A stretch of 64,000 nt of DNA from Epiperipatus broadwayi. Lineage: Eukaryota; Onychophora; Udeonychophora; Euonychophora; Peripatidae. The position numbers were made by a program, and so were the translations under genes. Of the stretch, positions 49,131-62,149 are shown piece by piece. Every line of letters starts with the position of its first letter. Within the stretch, counting starts at the first letter, position 1. The notes under the pieces are model-generated. The model did no database searches, was not told the DNA's origin, and was given only the letters and a program-made list of their open reading frames with translations. The DNA lies in assembly GCA_028023455.1 (NCBI GenBank), contig JAQFVV010013281.1:64001-128000 (forward strand). The letters are read 5' to 3'.

Positions 49131-52100
49131 ACGGTCAATTCAAAAAAGTTCTACATTTGTCTGGAATAAACAGGTCACATGATTGATATATGTGTGTAAT
49201 GCATACATGAATTTAGTGAAAGTTTTTAATTACTTTATAAAATTGTTACTAAAATTGAGACATTGGTACATGACAAAGATAAATACAGAATATTATTTAA
49301 TTAGTTTTTAAAAGATATTTGAAATTTGTAAAGATAAAACCAAAAATGGATACTTTTTTTTATTAAATATTTGTTAAATTAGTAAAAAATTATTAAAAAA
49401 TGTTATTTTAAATATTTGGTTAGTTTAAATATAATTATAAAATTAATTGACAATTAAATATTTCTTGTAATGTTAAATAAAAATGATGCTCATAAATATG
49501 TAAATGAAGTTACAATTGGGGCTGAATCAACCAATCAGAATTGTTTTTTTTTTTTTTTTTGAAGCAGGTATAAAAACTGCGTGTAATTAAAAATTGCTAC
49601 GAGTCCGATAGTTAATCTTCTAGTTAATCTTATAGTTATACTTATTTTTAAAAAAATATTATTTTTTTTAAGTAATTAGTCAAGTATTTTTTAAATTTTA
49701 ATATAATTTTCTTCTATAAAAGTAGAAAGATTAAATTGATATTTAATATAACTAATATGTTTGAGTAACTGAATAAAATTTCCTGCCAGTTATTAGAAAA
49801 AAGATTCAAGAGAAAAAACGCAAAGAATTATTAAAGCACAATTTTACCCAGTGCTATGTAAAAAATTATCTGTTAAATTTTGAAGAGTATTTCGAAATTG
49901 CAGACAGATATTATTTAGAAGTACATGTTATATAATGAAAATGTCTATAATTATATATTTTAAGACTTTTGAAAAAATAATTCAAGAAAAAACTATTGGA
50001 AAAGATTAAAGTATGAGTTACCTGTTAATTTTATGAGATATTTGAGATGAGGATATAAAATGTATCATACTCTCTCTAATAAATCTTTTTAAAATTTTAT
50101 TGACATTATTTTTAAAAAAATCTTGATATTTTAAAAGTAAGCACAAATATCTATTATAAAGGACATATTTTTAAAATGAAAGATATTGGACAAATGAATA
50201 TTGGAATATATTTTTAAAAAACCTGCTTAATATTACTACAATTATTTTCTTTAAAAAAAAAATGGATAATGAAATACACGATATTGTTATAATACAAATA
50301 AGTAACTTTCGTGCTAAAACTTGGATTTGTCTATTAATTTTATACGTATCTTATTGAAACATATATGTTGGAAATGAAGAGACATCTGAGTTTTATCCTA
50401 GGAATACACACTATTGAACCTGAACACAATGGGTGCGTTGGTTCTCGAATAAAATGAAACATACATATGTACATGGAAGGAAATAACTTACCTTTTTTAA
50501 AAATTGATTTTTGACTAAAGTATTGGATAAATAATGATCATTATTAAAAAATTTACAGGAAAAGGACTGTATTATTAATCTTTATCAACTGGATTGACAT
50601 TACTTATCAAGATTTCTGAAGATATTTAAAACATTGACTTAACACTTTTTCTTTTATTATTGTGTTTTTGTTTTATGCTAGAAAAAAAAAAGCTTTTGAT
50701 GATGTTCATTGCTTAGCAAACATAAATCCTTGGTCTATTAACTGAACTTATTATATAGAACATTTGTGAAGAGGAATTTATAAATTTTGTTATTTATTTA
50801 AAATATACTAACAATTAGAATTTTAATTTAATTATAAGATGTAGTAGAGGTTACATTTTTGATAGTTTGAATCCTAACAATATTAATATTGTTTTTTAAA
50901 GGAAAATTTTTTAAAAATAATTTTCTTAATAATTTTTTTTCGTTTAAAACATTTTAAAATGTATTAGTTTACACTGAATGAGTATGAGTGATTGATTAAT
51001 TTTTATATTTTATGTAAAACTGGACCAGAAGACTTCAAAAATGTGATTTACAAATAGTAAGATCACATTAGGTAATTTTATTATAATTTTTTTTATACAA
51101 TGTATATTTTTTTTTAAAAGTTACTTGGACTTTTAATGATATTTATATTATGCTACATAAATAAATGAACATATGGATACGTGAATTGATAACACTTATA
51201 GATTTTTATTAAGATATATAAGCTATGAGAAATATGCATATATATTTTTTATATCATAAAGTTCTTTATAACTTTATAAAAAGATCATAATTTTGATATG
51301 ATTCTTTTCTAGATAAATCATATGATATTTATTTTCAAGACATGGATATTGAATGAGTATTTTAAATCAAATTTCTTTTGTATTTGGGAATAAGTTTGTA
51401 TGTGGAACATTTTCTTATAGTAGTTATGGTTTGATAAAGTGATATGTAACTTTATTATTTGGAAATTTGTTTAGTTACTTTACGATGTTAAATGTCTAAA
51501 TCTATTTGAGATTATTTAAATAGTAGTGACAAGGGAGTAAAATAATGAAACCTTGAATGCTTATATAGTAGGATGTGTTAAGAAGATAGGATAATTAGCC
51601 TATATTATATCTGAGAAGTTATTATGCAAATACTCATAACATAGCCCTGTACTTTGTATGTATTTCCATGGACAGTGTTTTTAGATCTTTTAATGATTTT
51701 TAAGTGCTGAAAGATAGCCAAGACATTATTTTGGAGGTATTAGATGAATTCGTACCTGTTGTTTCTTGATTGATTTCCATGTGATTTTTTGAATTATTTT
51801 ATACTATTGAGTCTTTACTCTTGTTGTTCCTTCATATCCTATGCATTGTGTCACTATCAGAATTTTATTAGCAAAACATCATGTAGACTAGTATTTTTGA
51901 AAGATGAATAATAGATAATTTTAGAGAGTTGATTTGTTTAAAAATAGGCAAGATAAGTTTTTGATATTATGAAGAAATACAAATGATGTTGAATGCATAA
52001 TGTTAATGGTGAATATGACAAAGGAATCATAATTTTTGACGAGATATTTTTGAAATATTCTTGGTGATAAAAAAAATATAAAGTATTCACAATTTATACT

Positions 52101-52662
52101 TTCAAATATTTTTTTTTGATATCTTTGATTTCCAACATTTGATAAAACAATGCATATTTTTAGAGTGAAACATCAAATGGAATATATTACTGTATGATGA
52201 TTTAATTTTTTTTTTCATATTTGATATTTTTAAACATGAAACACACATCATAGAAATAGAATGGCGCCAAGCAAAATTTACTATTAGTTAATACATGAAT
52301 GAACATTATTTTAGAATTTCCTTTAATTAACCTAGAATAAGCTAATACAATATTGTAGGATAAGTAACAAAATATTTTTGGATAATTACTACAGGATATA
52401 TATTTCTAATTTTTAAAATCCATAAGTCAGAGAGAAGGCTTACCCATTTCCGATTTTCGAAATTGTAAATTTGTAAATTCAATCTTTCTTTTATTCTATT
52501 TTGTATATTTTCTTTTTCTAATTTTAATATAATATCGTAAGTATTTGTTTTAAAACTGGAAATATTTTTTGTATATAATTATTTTTTAATATAAAATAAA
52601 TTTATTAAAGTTGTTGTTATAAACTTATTGTCCGTGTTATTATTAATTTCCTTACCTCCACA
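49131..52662 (+). repeat. ~3.5-kb LTR-like unit, copy 2
   Basis: Diverged copy of 37850-41455. Landmarks in order: CACATGATTGATATATGTG (about 49172), CCAAT (49531), TATA element (49569), GGATGTGTTAAGAAG (about 51571), GGACAGTGTTTTTAG, ATATCCTATGCATTGTG (about 51834), AATAAA (52595), and a terminal ...CTTACCTCCACA. No ORF in either copy. The 7.7 kb between the copies contains PLE and hammerhead elements but no recognised gag or pol, so if these are LTRs of one element its interior has been lost or replaced. Confidence 0.55.
49529..49576 (+). promoter_or_regulatory. CCAAT and TATA elements of LTR-like copy 2
   Basis: CCAATCAG at 49531 and GTATAAAAACTGCG at 49568. They correspond in order and spacing to those of copy 1 despite overall divergence. 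Confidence 0.5.
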
Positions 52663-52862
52663 GAATCTAATTTTACAGAATTTAGAACTAAACATATTAC
52701 ATATTTTGCGCATTATGATTTAAAAAAATGTTATTGATTTAAACAATATTAATCATTATTCAGAATATTACACAGCAAAATCATATAGTACAAGATTATT
52801 TTTGGTTATAATTTATTATTAAAAATACTGCCATATAATTAAGTATATTTCTTATTGTGGTC

Positions 52863-52993
52863 TGCAGAAAGAAGTTTGCTATTAACTGAAAAGAGACCCT
52901 TTGATTCCTCATGGAAGCCTTAAAGGAACCGAGCAGGGCAAATTCCTAATATCAACTCCATACGTTCTTATCGTTGCAGCTGTTAATATTGTA
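52863..52993 (+). repeat. Isolated copy of the RTE 5' module
   Basis: TTTGCTATTAACTGAAAAG, GGGCAAATTCCTAATATC and CGTTCTTATCGTTGCAGCTG match the 5' end of the LINE at 11885-15085 (which lies on the minus strand there). None of the rest of the LINE follows. LINE fragments normally keep the 3' end, so this arrangement is unusual. Confidence 0.65.
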
Positions 52994-53728
52994 AATTATC
53001 TGAGTAAAAATTGCCTTAGTGTTTAAAACTTAAAACAACAATTGTCTAAAATGATTACAAACAACAATCATCATTACTACAGATTTTTAACAATGTGAAA
53101 TACTTCTGAAACATTTCAATTGTAACCTGATACATAATGATTTAGACTTTAGTGACAATAATTGTTTTAGTTTACTTTTTACATGCCAACAAGTGGGCAC
53201 TGTAATTAGACAACAAAATACCGTAAATTGATATTATCACTTGATAAATCGTTAATCTACCAACTTTTTAATATAATTTATTCTAGTAAATCAATTTTAA
53301 TAGTTACATTATAAAATTTATCCCCAATTCCTTAAGGTTAATACAATAATGATTTAGAGATTGGTGGTGTAGATCTCAATCATAGTCGTAACCTTTAATA
53401 TTGGCTTATTTTACATAAAGATTGCCCAATTACTTACCGAGAGTTATTGCCCACCACTTATTACATATTATCAAAACAATAGACAATGTAAGTTCATAAA
53501 TTTATTTATTGATTTTAAATAATTATTCTTTAACAATTTACTTTTTTTTTTATTGAAAAATTCAACAACTTAATATATATAAATGATATATTTTGCAGGT
53601 TCATCCGTATACAATTTTTATAATTAATATATCAACGTTTCGAGTTGGTTACACATGCATGGATGAATCCGCGATTTATATATGTAACCTGTGAAAATCT
53701 TCGTATCAATATATATATATATAAGTAA
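52994..53728. other. AT-rich DNA downstream of the GPCR gene
   Basis: No coding signature. It includes the 3' flank of the receptor gene; a TA tract at 53708-53722 begins just after its stop codon. No obvious AATAAA lies close to the stop. Confidence 0.4.
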
Positions 53729-54673
53729 TCAATAATTTTCTTCATTTACAACTTTCAAACAACGGCAATGCATTATACGTAAAATGGCTTTTTTGAAACT
53801 TTTATTATTTAATCCGTACAGCATAGGATTCAAAGCCGAATGAGAAAAAGCTAAAGTATGTGTAAATTGGTAAACCATTGGATTAAAATGAATGAAGATT
53901 CTTGTGGGAAGAGCTAATGAACCAGGTGCCCAAAAAACCAGAAAAATAATATAAATAGCAAAAAGGATTTTTGTTACACGAATATTTTCTTGTTTTCTTT
54001 TTTGAGCTAATGACATTTGGGTCGACTCCATATCTTTTTCCGCTTGCTTTAATTTTTTAAATATTTTAAAATAACATACTCCGATTACAACCATACACGG
54101 AAATTGATTTAGAGCTAAATATATAGATAAATAAATAAAATCAATTACATCATCTTTAAGAAAACAAATTTTGCTATACGGTGCATATGTGTATTTTGCA
54201 ACACCAAAAAAGGGACAGCTAGCGAAAAATAAAGAAAGTGACCAACTTGTTATAAACATTATAATTCTATTTTTATGACTAAAAAGAATTTTTCCTTGGC
54301 TAGAGTCATTTATCATAACAAAATAACGGCTTAGGGCTATTAATGTCATTGAGTATACTGACTGTGAAACGCAGAAAAATAGTATAAATCCTAGAAAAGA
54401 ACAATACGAAGGCGAAGGGGAAAGGCCTGCAATTTCAAAATAAAAATAAGGAGCACATATAACAGAACAAATAGTTAAATCAATGACGGCTAAATTTCCT
54501 ACAATCACATTTGAAGTTGTTCGCAACTTGGGAGTTAATAAAAGAGATAGTAGAATAAAACTATTCCCCAAACTTCCAACAATAATTATGAAAATGTAAC
54601 ATTGTAAATTAATCCATAATGAAAGTAAATTTTGAGAATATTCAGTGTTACTTAGATTGGCTGAGAAATTCAT
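53729..54673 (-). CDS. Rhodopsin-family (class A) G-protein-coupled receptor, single exon
   Basis: A 314-residue intact frame with seven hydrophobic segments (about 24-46, 55-80, 91-121, 135-157, 178-205, 231-256, 266-288). The extracellular N terminus has two N-glycosylation sequons (N2, N6). Class A landmarks: GN at 36-37, Asp65 in LAVID, Cys91 and Cys170 for the extracellular disulfide, Trp144, Pro192, FWAP at 247-250 (usual CWxP), NPMLY at 282-286, and Cys303/Cys305 as likely palmitoylation sites. The usual DRY is SRY at 115-117, so the acidic residue of the ionic lock is missing. It sits in the plasma membrane and would signal through G proteins; the ligand is unknown. Overall look is nearest to melatonin-receptor-like and orphan receptors expanded in lophotrochozoans, but that is impression only. 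The start is secure because an in-frame TAG directly precedes the ATG. Confidence 0.9.
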   Translation of the reverse strand: MNFSANLSNTEYSQNLLSLWINLQCYIFIIIVGSLGNSFILLSLLLTPKLRTTSNVIVGNLAVIDLTICSVICAPYFYFEIAGLSPSPSYCSFLGFILFFCVSQSVYSMTLIALSRYFVMINDSSQGKILFSHKNRIIMFITSWSLSLFFASCPFFGVAKYTYAPYSKICFLKDDVIDFIYLSIYLALNQFPCMVVIGVCYFKIFKKLKQAEKDMESTQMSLAQKRKQENIRVTKILFAIYIIFLVFWAPGSLALPTRIFIHFNPMVYQFTHTLAFSHSALNPMLYGLNNKSFKKAILRIMHCRCLKVVNEENY

Positions 54674-54870
54674 CTATTCAACCACCATAAAAATCTTAAT
54701 ATATATATATATAATTGTCGATAAATATGATTATCCTTTACACATAGAGTTGAAAATTGATAACAAGTAAGTAGACAAATATAAATACAAAATAAGCTAA
54801 AGAAAGTAAATATAAGAAATTTTAAGTGTAACATTGTATAGGGTTTAGTAGAATGAAAGTATATGAATAT
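54674..54870. other. Upstream flank of the GPCR gene
   Basis: AT-rich, with a TA tract at 54698-54712 about 30 bp upstream of the start codon. No clear TATA/initiator pair can be chosen. Confidence 0.3.
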
Positions 54871-55085
<215 letters not shown>

Positions 55086-55574
55086 TTCTGGAAGGTAATA
55101 GTTTTAAATTATAATATCATATTGTTATGTAATTGAACATTATTCCATATAGTACATTTTTGAAAAATAAGTTATGCTACCCATATACGCACACATATTC
55201 CACACACATATATATACACATATGAAAAAATTCCACTGCATTCCAATAACCTAAATTTCTTATCGTGGAGGTGATTTGATATTTGAATATTTATTTCAGT
55301 ATACTGTTATGTACTGGAATTATTTTCATATATATATATCTGTGTTATTACTACAATGAGGCTAATGTTTATTTTATTTTTGTATAAGCCAAATAACACA
55401 TTTTTATTTATTAGCAATTTAAGATCGTTGCTTTTTTTAAATTTCAGGCATTTTATTTGAATTAGTTTGTGTTTCAATATTTAAGATCTAATAGCTACAG
55501 TTTCAAGAAGATACATTTTTGGGCTGACTATTTTGAAATGCAAACTCTAATACGTTAATTGATAGAGGATGTAG
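55086..55574. other. AT-rich spacer
   Basis: Short CA/TA microsatellites near 55188-55225. Nothing else recognised. Confidence 0.4.
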
Positions 55575-57480
55575 TTGAATTTTTTAACTGATGGGCATGG
55601 AGATATAGGTCATACGCCAAAATTAAAACTAGTATCATGTTTTAATAAGATGGCACCGAAGAGAGACTTTTCAGAAATTTGCAGTAATACAAAAGTAAGG
55701 TTATTATTTAAAGACAAGGGTAAGAATCATAAAAAGTTAAGTAATTGGGATAAGAATCATAGAAAATGAAGTAATTATAGACCAATAGTGATAACATAAG
55801 TGTTATATAAAGTTTTAGCATATATGGTGGTAGGAAGGGTAACAAAATGGATGAAAGAAAATAAAATAGTGGTAGAAATGCAAGGAGGTTTTCATTTGGA
55901 TATTGGATAGGTGTATAGGAGATAGTTTATTTGTAGTTACAAAACTTATAGATAGAAGTAGAAATACAGGTATGCAGTTATATATGATTTTTATAGATAT
56001 AGAGAAGGCATATGATAGAGTAAATAGAAATAATTATGGGTAAGTTTAGTAAATTTGGGAATGTTTGGAGTTTTAGTGGACCTTATTAGGAGATTGTATG
56101 AAAATAATTACTATATGTATCAATTAGGGAATATAGACAGTTAAAAATGGGGTGAGACTAAGGCAAAGATGCCTTATATTACCTATTTTGTTTTTGTTGT
56201 ATTTGAGAAAAAATGGAGAGAGCAATAGAAGACTAGGAAGAGGGGTAGAAATACCATTAATAGGTGACAAGGGAGTATATACATTATCAGGTCATTTATT
56301 TGCAGATGATGTCTTCTTGTGCACAGAAAGAAGGGAAGATATGGAAGTTATGCTGAAGACATGAGCAAGAGTGGGTAAAGAGATGGGAATTAAATTTAGT
56401 GGAAAAAAAGCCAAAAGTAATGACGATTAATACTGAAGAAAGAGAAGATAAAGAATTTTTTATTAGGGGATATAAAGTTAAGTGTGATGAATAAATATAT
56501 CTGTTTGAAAATCGTCTTAAGTAATCAGAGAAATTGCTTGGATGAATGGGAGAAAAAATTGATAAATGAAGCAAAGAAAAGAAAGGGATTGATAAAGAAA
56601 TTGTTTTCCTATCATAAATATGATGTATCTAGAATTGTATGGAAGGATGTGATAATAGCAGGGTCAACATATAGTAATGTTGCTTTATGTATTAGTAAAG
56701 GGGTGTTAGATTACTTAGAAAAAGTACAAAGACAAGTAGAAAGACATGCATTAGATGCAGATGTGTGAACAGCAAAGGAAGCAGTTCAAGAAACAATGGG
56801 ATAGTCAAGTTTTTATATGACAGATGCAAAAAGCAAAATGGAAATGTTTAGTAGATGCAGTTAATGGATAATAAGAGAATAGCCAAAATATTATTTAATT
56901 GGGTTATGAGTAAAGGGCATCAGCAAGATGGGTGAGAAAGATAAAGTATTCTGAAGATTTGGATAAAGAATTTATGTTAGTATACTTTTACAAAAATGGT
57001 ATGATTGTGTTAGGAGAATTATTGAGGCTTATAGTGGCAGGGAATGGGATAGAAGAATAGATGAATTAATAAAGAATATAATTCAGAGGGATGAAGAACT
57101 AGTGTGGGGAAGTAAAAAAAGTTTAAATATATATAGAAGTAACCAGAATATTGGGCGCAACATAATTTATGATAAATAGCACGAAAAGTAGTTTACTGTT
57201 TAAAGCTTGAACATGATCCTTAGCAACAAGGAAATGTACCAATAAGTGGGAAAATGTGGGTGATTTAGTATGCAAGTTGGATAAGGAAGGCATAAAAAAT
57301 ATTAGGCATTGATTAATTGAAGGTAAATGTCTGCAAGAAGAAAGGATACAAATAATAAAGTTGTGGAAGAATACATATAAACAAAGTGCTTATACAGAAA
57401 ATGGATTCTTGATTTTTATGCAGGGTTCGGGAAAGGATAAGGGGGATTTAGATATAAAATCCATGGAGTAGACAAAGATT
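55575..57480 (+). mobile_element. Second LINE (non-LTR retrotransposon), degenerate
   Basis: Broken plus-strand frames give, in order, LLFKDKGKNHKKLSN and NYRPIVIT (55690-55800), EMQGGF and DSLFVVTKLIDRS (about 55875-55970), FIDIEKAYDRV (about 55988-56020), RCLILPILFLLYLRK (56161-56205), the catalytic LFADDVFLCTERRED (56290-56335), the post-polymerase region LEKVQRQVERHALDADV (56717-56768), and a C-terminal LFKA...SLATRKCTNKW segment (about 57198-57245). No endonuclease is seen at the 5' side, so it is 5' truncated. The clade is not RTE; I could not settle it. Multiple stops and frameshifts make it inactive, although the FADD box is intact. Confidence 0.75.
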
Positions 57481-58576
57481 CTATTGTGAAAATGAGATGG
57501 AGAAAAATACAGCAGAATATGGAGAAAACTTAGGGTGGGGAATAAAAAGGAAAGGTAAAGTGGCTAACAGGTTTCTCTGAGCATAGTGGCTGAGGAATTC
57601 CTGACTATGAATAAGGAGAAGTTACAACGAATTGCATCGCATTGCATAAAAGTAATTTGATATGTATATACACACATATGTGGCCCACATCCTCCATCTG
57701 CCCCCACACATATATAACGGAATTAAATTTTAAAATAGGTTTTTTAACAAAATGTTCAAATTGGATGAATTAGGTATATAAGTTAAATAAATAATTTCAT
57801 TACTCTTTTTTTTTTGTCTATTTCTTATAAACCAATTCTATTACATAAGGTTAATAATAGATATCATTAATTTATTATAATCTTTAGTTTAACTTTATAT
57901 TTGTATTTGATATTCTTTTCAGGCTTAAGTAGTTTTAGAAACTTATTTTAGATAACTGCAGCCCAATCTAGATAATAGTCCAAGTAAGTTGGTAAATTGA
58001 TATTTAACTACTTTTAGCTTTAGAATAAAACAAAATTTTATTATTCACATCATTGATAAATAATGCATTTTTACTGTTATTTCCTGGAGGATCTTCTATG
58101 TGTATCATAGTAATTGGAGGCAGAGACAGAATAAAGGGAAAGTTATTTATAAAAAAAGAGGATAAGTAAATAAGATATTTATTATGTGTAATCTTTGTTT
58201 AAACTTAGTACAAATTTGTAAGGTCAATGTATATATTAAAAGGTCTATTTGTACATATTGTAATGTGTCTGTATAAAAGTTTAAATTGTTAAGCAACAAA
58301 TTATCAAAAAATATATTATATAAATTAATGAATAATACATCTGTAGTATAATTTTTATTACACAGCTCTCATGAAAGATAGAGACTGGTTTCTATTCACT
58401 TTTAATATATTTGTGAAACCTGTAATCATAGACGTATGGCTAAAGATGTGAAAAAGATATCCGATCCCCAAGATAGACAGTTTATACTAAACCAAACCGC
58501 ATCAGTTTAGTCCAGATCACAACTTTTTACACATATCATTATCATTTCTCTGTTTAAATAGATATCCATTTATAAC
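57481..58576. other. LINE tail region and AT-rich spacer
   Basis: 57481-57720 is probably LINE 3' sequence (purine-rich, ending near AACGAATTGCATCGCATTGC). The remainder is AT-rich with nothing recognised. Confidence 0.35.
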
Positions 58577-59893
58577 AATTTAAAACAGGCAAAAGTCACT
58601 ATATATATATATATTGCCACACACAGCAAGCTAGAGTAATCAATGGATGCCAGAAGGCTTGTGCATAAAATCCCGAATCTAGTGCCTACTCATCCAATAT
58701 CCCCAGACTAGTTTCTGGCTTATGGCCTTCGTCAGTGAGGAGCCTTGGATCTGAGAGTACTGCACCTAGATCTTAGGATCTAATGAAACCCTCCAGCAAC
58801 CACTTTTTATCTCCATTTAATTACAAAACTATGAGTCTTAAACTGAAAACACCTTAATGTTTTCAATCCAAGCCCATTAGCCTATATAATCATATGGGTC
58901 TGAACCCACCACTATCCTATTAGGCAGGATTGGTTTTAAGCCAATAAACATCACATGACCATCACCTCATATGCTTGTGTATAACTGTTGTTAAAACAGG
59001 CAAAACTCACTATATATTCTGCCACATACAACAAGTTAGAGTAACCAATGGATGCCAGAAGGCATATGACTATATGACTATATAGGCTAATGGGCTTGGG
59101 TTGAAAACATTAAGGTGTTTTCAGTTTAAGACTCATAGTTTTGTAGTTAAATGGAGATAAAAGGTGGTTGCTGGAGGGTTGCATTAGATCCTAAGATCTA
59201 GGTGCAGTGCTCTCAGATCCAAGCCTCCTCACTGATGAAGGACCTAATCCAGATACCAGTCTGGGTTTATTGGACGAGTAGGCACTAGATGGATATTTTA
59301 TGCACAAGCCTTCTGGCATCCATTGATTACTCTAGCTTGCTGTGTGTGGCAATATATATATATAGTGTGTTTTGTCTGATTTAACAACAGTTATATACAG
59401 GCATAAGGGGTGGTAGTCATGTGATGTTTATTGGCTTAAAACCAATCCTATCTAATAGGATAGTGGTGGCTATGTTTATTAAAGAACCAAAGACACCAAA
59501 ATGTATGGATACTGAACTGGGTTCAGACCCATATGATTATATAGGCTAATGGGTTTGGATTGAAAACATTAAGGTGTTTTCAGTTTAAGACTCATAGTTT
59601 TGTAGTTAAATGGAGATAGAAGGTGGTTGCTGGAGGATTGCATTAGATCCTAAGATCTAGGTGTAGTGCTCTCAGATACAAGGCTCCTCACTGACAAAGG
59701 CCATAATCCAGAAACTAGTCAGGGGATATTGGATGAGTAGGCACTAGATGGGGATTTCATGCACAAGCCTTCTGGCATCCATTGATTACTCTAACTTGCT
59801 GTGTGTGACAATATATATAGTGAGTTTTGCCTGTTTTAACAACAGTTATACACAAGCATATGAGGTGGTGGTCATCTGATGTTTATTGGCTTA
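58577..59893. repeat. ~450-bp hammerhead satellite: minus copy, then inverted plus copies
   Basis: A minus-sense copy and part of the next run from 58577 to about 59064. There the sequence flips and two plus-sense copies follow to 59893. Shared words include GGATGCCAGAAGGC, CAGTGCTCTCAGAT, TAGGCAGGATTGG and GGCTAATGGG. Hammerhead motifs: 58700-58741 minus (intact core), 59226-59265 plus (GAAA reads GATA) and 59685-59722 plus (CUGANGA reads CUGACAA). Confidence 0.85.
58700..58741 (-). ncRNA. Type-I hammerhead ribozyme motif (450-bp family)
   Basis: Read on the minus strand: UCCUCA, CUGACGA, stem II GGC/GCC around CAUAA with A/A at its base, GAAAC, UAGUC, UGGGGA. Core residues are intact, and stem I pairs over six positions including one G-U. 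Confidence 0.65.
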
Positions 59894-59894
59894 T

Positions 59895-61020
<1,126 letters not shown>

Positions 61021-61065
61021 ATTTATATATATATCAAAACTACCCCAAATCCAAAATTAAACCAG

Positions 61066-61738
61066 ACCAGCATAAAAATAATATAAAAACACAACCTAAG
61101 GTTTCACTGCTACAAGCAGACTTCTCAAGTGTAAAGAACTACAAAAACTACACAATATATATAATATTAAAAACTACCCACAAATCCATTCACTTCCCAT
61201 CCACCCTTAATATTAAAAGAACTCTTAAATAAGTTAATTGCTTCAGAATAATAAATGTTCAATAATAAAGACTCTTTAATTCTTCTTTTGATTTCATTTC
61301 TCTCAAAGAAGACAACCTTAGCTTCATCAAAATCAATAGTGTGGCCTGTATCTTTTTCATGGACATACAAAGCAGAACTAAGATATCTATTTTTAACTCT
61401 CCTTTTATGAACCTTTATTCTTTCATTTAAACTCAAACTACTCTGACCTATGTAAACCTTCTTACAAAATAAACAAGGAATAAAATATACTACACCAGGA
61501 ATAGTCTTTCTATCAAAAAACTTCTTTTGTATTATTTAATAAATTATTCAATGTAACACCCCTTTTCCAAGCAATTTTCTTATTTCCAAACAATATACTA
61601 TTTCTACACACAATTTTATAAGAAGACAATTTAAATGGCAAAGAAATAAAATCATATTTTTCTTTAACCTTTACATCCTTACAAATATTACTATTAAAAA
61701 AATACTTTTAACAAATTTATCAGAGTATCCAACACTCA
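61066..61738 (-). pseudogene. Penelope-like GIY-YIG endonuclease, left arm of a divergent pair
   Basis: The minus strand reads a connector segment (YDFISLPFKLSSYKIVCRN, then GNKKIAWKRGVTLNNLLNN), a one-base frameshift near 61525, then the GIY-YIG domain: IPGVVYFIPCLFCKKVYIGQS, LNERIKVHKRRVKN, GHTIDFDEAKVVFFERNEIK and a C-terminal ...GGWEVNGFVGSF ending at 61167. GIY reads VVY and YIG is intact, with the catalytic-type arginine present. The domain would nick DNA at insertion. The 3' untranslated tail runs to about 61033, where a TA tract starts. The 5' side is truncated exactly where an inverted second copy begins. Confidence 0.8.
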
Positions 61739-62055
61739 AGTAATGCTTTGTATGTCCATGAAAAAGATACAGGCCACACTATTGATTTTGATGAAGCTAG
61801 GTTGTCTTCTTTGAGAGAAATGAAATCAAAAGAAGAATTAAAGAGTCTTTATTATTGAAAATTTATTATTCTGAAGCAATTAACTTATTTAAGAGTTCTT
61901 TTAATATTAAGGGTGGATGGGAAGTGAATGGATTTGTGGGTCGTTTTTAATATTACATATATTGCATAGTTTTTGTAGTTTTTACACTTGAGAAGTCTGC
62001 TTGTAGCATGGTAGTATTGATTTTATATTGACTAGTTTAGCTTTATGCTTGTAAT

Positions 62056-62058
<3 letters not shown>
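61739..62058 (+). pseudogene. Penelope-like 3' end, inverted right arm
   Basis: From TAATGCTTTGTATGTCC onward this repeats the minus-strand copy in the opposite direction: ALYVHEKDTGHTIDFDEA, a frameshift, then the equivalent of SEAINLFKSSFNIKGGW and GGWEVNGFVG, and the tail ACTTGAGAAGTCTGCTTG. It ends at a TA tract (62059-62087). Together the arms form an imperfect palindrome whose two outer ends are both element 3' ends. Confidence 0.8.
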
Positions 62059-62091
<33 letters not shown>

Positions 62092-62149
62092 AAAGATATA
62101 TATAACTATATATATATATATATATATATAGTTCTTTATTCTAAAGACT

